From Mesaphorura yosii (Eukaryota; Arthropoda; Collembola; Poduromorpha; Tullbergiidae): DNA of 64,000 nucleotides. The notes beneath the pieces were generated by a model. The model had not been told where the DNA came from. It made no database searches and was given only the letters and a program-made list of their open reading frames with translations. Shown here in pieces: positions 58,908-64,000 of the stretch; the stretch's first letter is position 1, and every line of letters starts with the position of its first letter. Location of the stretch: positions 124,001-188,000 of the forward strand of contig WIXG01000119.1 in the NCBI GenBank assembly GCA_009869945.1. The letters run 5' to 3'. The position numbers and the translations under genes were made by a program.

Positions 58908-61015
58908 ATGCTGGTTGAGTTTATCTTACTAGTGCTTTCTATTGCCTTGATTTTGGTTCTTATAACTGCGCGTCGAGCTGCAAATGGACCTCTCAAGGAA
59001 GCAGGGGAGATTGAAGGGTTTTCACTGGGTTAGTGCTAAATACAAGCATTCAAGCAATTTCTGCCCTTCGGGCTAAAATAGGGCCGGTACTGCCCAATAT
59101 TCTCACAGGTTCAAATCTACAGTTTCAACTTTGGAATGCATTCGGTTTGGAATACCGGGTCGGATTATCAAACTCATTATCCAAATTGAAAGCCCTGAAA
59201 GACAAACACGGCGATATTTTCAGTGTTCAGGTTGGCCATGCTAAGTAAGTTCAAGCTGAGGAAATAACTTGATGGGAACAACTCTTTCATTTCAAAATGC
59301 CAACATGTTGAACAGTGTGGTTGTCCTGCACGGTTTTAACTTAATCAAGGAAGCCTTCATGGATACAAAATTCAATGGCCGTTCCCATCTCGGCCGAAAC
59401 ACTGGAGAGAAAGCAGTTACTTTATCCGAAAGAGGTTGCCACATAACTGAACTCTAAAACAACAATGCTATGATCCGCCTGAAAAAAATTGTGACGCTAA
59501 AATTGAAGGAATCAAGCATTCAGCTGGACGATGTTGGTCACAGCAAAGAAAATTCGTACTAAAGAATTTTCGAGACTTGGGGGTCGGCAAGCAGAGCCTT
59601 GAAAGCATGATTCATGAAGAACTTGCGGAATTGGTGAGCCTTGTGAAGCAAATTCCTGGCAAACCACTCAACTTGCAGAAACAATTAAGCTTGGTCGTGC
59701 TGAGCTCTCTCTGGCATCTAATCGCTGGCGAAAGGCATTCCTCATTGAATTGCTCGAACCTCATCCGATTTGAAAGGAATTTAAGCCTGTAAGACTAGAA
59801 TTTTGACTTCTCTCTCAATCTAGCCATTTGCTACTGGTTAATGATCAAATGATCCGCCAATTTTTCATCAGATTAGCGAAGGAAACTAGCCAGGGTTTGC
59901 TGGGCGACTTGAACTTTACTGGACAAGACTGGGTTGATTGGTTGCTTTCATTTACTGAAAAGCAAACCAAAGGATCAGCAAACAAGGAACTGACAGCGTT
60001 CGTACAAAAGGAGCTTCAGCAACATAAGAGCACGTTTGAAGACGACAATATGCGAGATTTCATGGATCTTTACATCAGAGAAATCAATGACACTGATGAC
60101 AAGGATTCATCATTTTACAAAGATATCGGAGGTCAGCATCACTAGCCAATTATGTCCCAGCTTGTGGCAACTGAATTGACAGCCTGTTCATCTGACTTTT
60201 ACAGACGAAAACGCTGTGCAGACAATTTTGGATCTTCTTGTGGGCGCAATTGAACCCACAACAAATGCTTTAAATTCGGCAATTTTCCTCGTCTCAAGCA
60301 CACCCGTGGTGCAAAAGAAACTTCAAGACGAAATTGATACTGTGGTTGGTCATTTCCATCCATCGAGTGTCAACGATCGATTGAAGTACATCTCCTTCTG
60401 TTGCGTGAATGGCGAATGTGAGCATTCATTGAATGTGACGTAACCATTCTCTTCCACAGGATGCCCTACACTGAGGCTGTGATTTTGGAAGTTCTTCGCC
60501 TGAGTGCCTCCAATTCTTATCCTATCAGTCTGCCGCATTCTGCCACCGCAGATTTGACGCTCCACAAGTTAAGAATTCCGAAGGGAACACCTGTTGTCGC
60601 CAACCTTCACGACTTGCACCATGATGAGAGGACCTGGAAGGACTCAGCTACATTTCGGCCGGAAAGATTTCTGACTGCGAAAGCAAGAGGACCTAAAATC
60701 GACAAGGACCACCCTGTGCTTTGCCCATTTTCGATGGGCAGACGGTCATGTCCTGGAGAATCCTTCGCACGAGATATACTGTTTTTGTTTGTGACAACAA
60801 TATTCCAAAGATTTCATGTTCATCCATCAAATCATACATTATACAATTTGAATGAGTTAAAGCCGAAAGTTCTGTTCACGTTTAAAGTAACTTATGAGGA
60901 TCGGTTAGAGTTTTTGGACCGTGTCGTAATGGATGAACATGAACACCAGGAACGAACACATACACTCTTCCCATCTTGTCGCTTTGCTGTAATTGGAAGT
61001 GACGAACTGGGCTAA
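58908..61015 (+). CDS. Cytochrome P450 monooxygenase, CYP2-clan-like
   Basis: Proposed exons 58908-59028, 59109-59244, 59316-59434, 59509-59788, 59824-60131, 60205-60385 and 60460-61015 give 566 residues, somewhat long for the family. It starts with a hydrophobic ER anchor (MLVEFILLVLSIALILVLI). Then come KHGDIFSVQVG, the WSQQRKFVLKNFRDLG C-helix block, ExxR as EVLR (392-395), FRPERFL and the heme loop PFSMGRRSCPGE with ligand Cys479. The C-helix and QRKF wording suggests CYP2-clan enzymes, which oxidise xenobiotics or hormones with an ER reductase. Oddities: the I-helix reads GAIEPTT, with Pro339 where the oxygen-activating Thr normally follows the acid. The usual PPGP block near the N-terminus is unclear (a GPVLPNIL stretch lies in what I take as intron 1). 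The exon 3 donor (GAG/GTTGCC) is weak. Exon 1-3 borders are tentative; exons 4-7 are firm. Confidence 0.85.
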
Positions 61016-62301
61016 GGTGTCCGAATGAGTGTGTCCAAATACGATTGCATGTCAATGTAGAATAGGATTTAACTCATTTGAGAAATTAAATGTATCTCTC
61101 TCAACTAAACTCAGTGCGTTAAAAATTGTATCAAATTAGCAGTGTTCTATTACTTCACGCATTGCTACTCAATTAATCTCATCCCAGTTTCACGCCAGCT
61201 TCTAAATTCTTATTCTGAGCTAAACCAACGTGATGGAAGAAGGTGACTGATCGCATCAGTTTCTCATAAGATTAGTTTGTTCCAAATAGTTTTGTAGTTT
61301 GTTAATTGTGACGATGTGATATGACCCCATATTCTTTACACTCTCTTTATTCTATATTCATATTCTTTGCATTCTCTTGCTTAAGACCTCATCACTTTTA
61401 TCCATTACTTAATCCATGCCGCAGTTCACTAAGTGACAGGATTGACATTGGCCAAACACGCAAGACCATGGCATCCGGCTAATGCGACTCACCAAGTACT
61501 TAAGAATTTATTGCACAACGCAAAGGCATTTCTTGAACAACTCCTTCATGCCAAGCGAACTACACCAGAGGACAAATGGAGTGAGTCATTAATACTTAAA
61601 TATTTCATTTCGTGAAGTACGATAGCAAGCAATTTAACAGGTTTACATTCTGCACGCTAAATATTCAGCGGTCAGCATTTCAATAACAAGATAGTACGAC
61701 AATGTAACAAAGTGTCTTCCCATTCGCATCTGCCGTCATCGCTGCATTCGTTTCAGTCTAACTACGTCTGCGATGTGTACCACACATGTGCGACGTACCA
61801 CCGAGCTTGTCCCACTGGAATAGTGAGCAGTGAACGCGACAGATTTCATTTTCATCTTGTGTACTTTTGTGCTACGATGTGTACCAAAATACAAATGATG
61901 TAAGAGATTTATTTGCACGTTCTCTCTTTTGTGCCTATTATGCGAATTCCGCAGATAACAATAAACCCACAATAATCCGGTGCTCATGTAATTGCAATTC
62001 TAGTCTAGTTTTAACCTAAACAAAATTGCGGTCGGGTCGGCCGAGTATTCGTCATTGCTGTACGGTCTGTCGTGACGTGAGTCGTGCAAGAAAGTATGAT
62101 TCATGATTTATTCATCGCTCGGTTGTCTCACCGAACAAGCGAAGCGTATGAACAAGGTTACTGTGACATTAGAAATGGCTTGAGATTAGCAGTTAGCAGT
62201 TAAGCAATTAAGGAACCAGGGGTGACACGGAACAGGTGTTTGAGTGCTACTTTACAATTACATGGTGACATTCAATCATTACGAAGACATCTACAACTGC
62301 A
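61016..62301. other. Intergenic, P450 to calpain
   Basis: P450 3' UTR on the left and the calpain promoter and 5' UTR on the right. No gene recognised; the open frame 61433-61615 shows no motif. Confidence 0.45.
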
Positions 62302-63996
62302 ATGGGAATATTCAGCGGTAACGGTGTGGAACACTTCAAATCGCAAAATTACGACAAATTGCGAAAGAATTGTATCAAAGCCAAAGACATCTTTGAAGAT
62401 CCACTTTTTCCTGCAAGTGACAGCAGTCTCAATTTATCCAAATCACTTTATGGGAAAGTCGTTTGGAAGCGACCGCCGGTGAGTTGATTCAACTCAAGAA
62501 AATCAATACTTTGTTATTAAACGGTTCTTCGCATTGTCTCATGCTCATTGTTTTTCAGGAGATATGCGAGCGGCCAAAGTTGTTCGTGGAGAAAGCCGAA
62601 GCTAAAGACGTGACGCAGGGCACCTTGGGAAATTGCTGGTTTGTTGCGGCCTGCTCTGCACTAGCGACTGTTAAGCCACTGTGGTCCAACGTAATTCCTA
62701 ATTACAAACTTCAAGAATGGGATCCAGTTAGACCGGAGGAATACGTCGGAATATTTCACTTTCGATTCTGGAGATTTGGCAGATGGATTGATGTCGTGGT
62801 TGATGACCGACTTCCGACAATCGATGGTGAACTAATCTTCTGTCATTCTACAACCGACAATGAGTTTTGGAGCGCGTTGCTGGAAAAAGCTTACGCCAAG
62901 TATGCACAATAATGTAGAAATGATCTGAACATGAGGGTAGGCCAGGTAATAATGTCATGTATCGCGTTTTGTAGGTTATGTGGGTCATACGGGGCAATGG
63001 AAGGTGGTAATCTGTCAGACGCACTGGTTGATTTTACGTCCGGGCTTTGCGAAATGGTCATGCTAAAGGACGTTGGATATGCGGATGATGAGACCAAGCG
63101 AAATCAGTTAAGAAAGCAAATGATAAGAGAGCACGAAGACCACGCGTTGATGTGCTGTGCAATTAGTGTGAGTCAAGTTCATATACAGAGAATCCGAATT
63201 AATTCAACTTGGTGCTTATATTATAATTCTAAAATAGACTTCAGATTCCTCTCTCTTCGAAAGCCGAACGAAGACCGGTTTGGTTCTTGGACACGCTTAC
63301 GGAATCACTGCCATTAAAGAAATTAGCGTTGGAGGTTCGTCTGGTCTACTTTCTTTGTTCAAGTAAGTTGATAACATCACACCCTCGCATCTGAGGTTTT
63401 ACCCATGAGTTGATTAAGACAATCTCGCCGACAGAACCACGGACAAAATCACTTTGATGCGACTACGAAACCCATGGGGAGTAAAAGAATGGAATGGTGC
63501 TTTCAGTGATGGGTAAGTTAAGTTAAGCCAACTATTAAGCCAGGAGACTTCCGAATCTAATCTTGTAATCACAGTTAGTTGTGGCCGTTTCATGTATAAC
63601 TTGCATTATGCAACCTAAAAATGTAGATTAGCATGTATATTATCGCAATATTTTCTAATTTATTTTTCGTATTCATTTGGGTACAACTTGCTTTTGTCTT
63701 TTGGACAATTTGCTATTTCCGTCGTCGTACGCCTGGTATCGCTTCTAAATGTTGTGTCATGCTCAACGTAAAAGCCTGAACTCGAATGCAGGATCGCCTG
63801 CTCCTGCAGCTACCATTGTAAAAGAAGTATCGTCGGCTTCAACGTCTGGGAATGCTTCTGCTTCTGTTGCTAATAACTTTGCCTACACGGCTGAGCACCT
63901 TCTACAACTAAATTCCAGATCAGTGGAATGGACAAAAATCTCGAAAAGTGACAAAGAAAAATTGGGCCTGACATTCGAAGACGACGGAGAATTTTG
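62302..63996 (+). CDS. Calpain cysteine protease (3' part beyond window)
   Basis: Exons 62302-62478, 62559-62899, 62975-63167, 63274-63338, 63435-63512 and 63775-63996 fit in phase. The calcium-dependent cytosolic protease core is visible: [15 protein letters not shown] start, LFPASDSSL, then Cys85 in [17 protein letters not shown], His244 in [11 protein letters not shown] and Asn271 in [10 protein letters not shown], so the triad is complete. [20 protein letters not shown] and [16 protein letters not shown] are typical. After WNGAFSDG, where calpains go straight to S-x-EW, there are about 45 extra Ala/Ser-rich residues before SRSVEW, and the exon ends DDGEFW. At 63995-64000 the bases TGGTAA can be read either as Trp-stop or, more likely, as a splice donor TG/GTAA, since the domain is unfinished. 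The C2-like and possible EF-hand parts lie outside. The acceptor before 63775 is weak. Confidence 0.9.
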
Positions 63997-64000
63997 GTAA

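Noticed and set aside
59033..59108. Possible P450 coding sequence with GPVLPNILTG, resembling the PPGP hinge
   Set aside because: Joining it to exon 1 would need an intron of about 26 bases; kept as intron but flagged as uncertain.
59101..59125. tRNA B-box-like word GGTTCAAATC
   Set aside because: No A-box or cloverleaf around it; it lies at a P450 splice acceptor.

Overview
The window is nuclear DNA of an animal, most likely an arthropod. Genes are split by many short GT-AG introns (mostly 50 to 100 bases, a few of several kilobases). AT-rich spacers separate them, both strands are used, and AATAAA signals follow most stop codons. The profilin, NR2E nuclear receptor and PRKX/Pka-C3 kinase look arthropod-like from memory of those families. 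A springtail (Collembola) would fit, but that is a guess.

Layout. 1-8.1 kb: the last exon of one PKA-like kinase gene, then a complete PRKX-type kinase gene, so a tandem pair; a small inverted-repeat element (4003-4365) sits in the kinase's 4.2 kb first intron. 8.4-10.6 kb (minus): propionyl-CoA carboxylase beta subunit. 12.1-17.1 kb: USP7. 18.3-20.9 kb: an NR2E-type nuclear receptor. 22-23 kb: a divergent KDEL receptor. 23.9-27.5 kb: coatomer gamma. 27.9-29.9 kb (minus): an ACOT9-type acyl-CoA thioesterase. 30.5-33.6 kb: poly(ADP-ribose) glycohydrolase. 33.8-34.6 kb (minus): ribosomal protein L24. 35.7-42.0 kb (minus): profilin, split by a 5.9 kb intron. 43.6-46.6 kb (minus): eIF4A. 47.5-48.4 kb: an unrecognised coiled-coil protein. 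49.4-52.3 kb (minus): an ACSL3/4-type long-chain acyl-CoA synthetase. 52.3-57 kb: non-coding, with a 396-base foldback element. 57.1-57.9 kb (minus): an unrecognised 250-residue protein with a 34-base putative intron. 58.9-61.0 kb: a cytochrome P450. 62.3 kb to the end: a calpain that runs off the window.

The genes are mostly housekeeping and do not form a pathway. A few share a theme: secretory retrieval (KDEL receptor beside coatomer gamma), acyl-CoA metabolism (PCCB, ACOT9, ACSL), translation (RPL24, eIF4A) and genome maintenance (USP7, PARG). I see no operon, CRISPR array, rRNA gene or convincing tRNA gene. The exon coordinates were read by eye from splice signals; reading phase is consistent across every gene model given. 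The points most worth following up are the tandem kinases, the two foldback elements, a C-terminal PCNA-binding motif in PARG, the altered KDEL receptor, the odd 57 kb gene, and unusual catalytic or linker sequence in the P450 and calpain.
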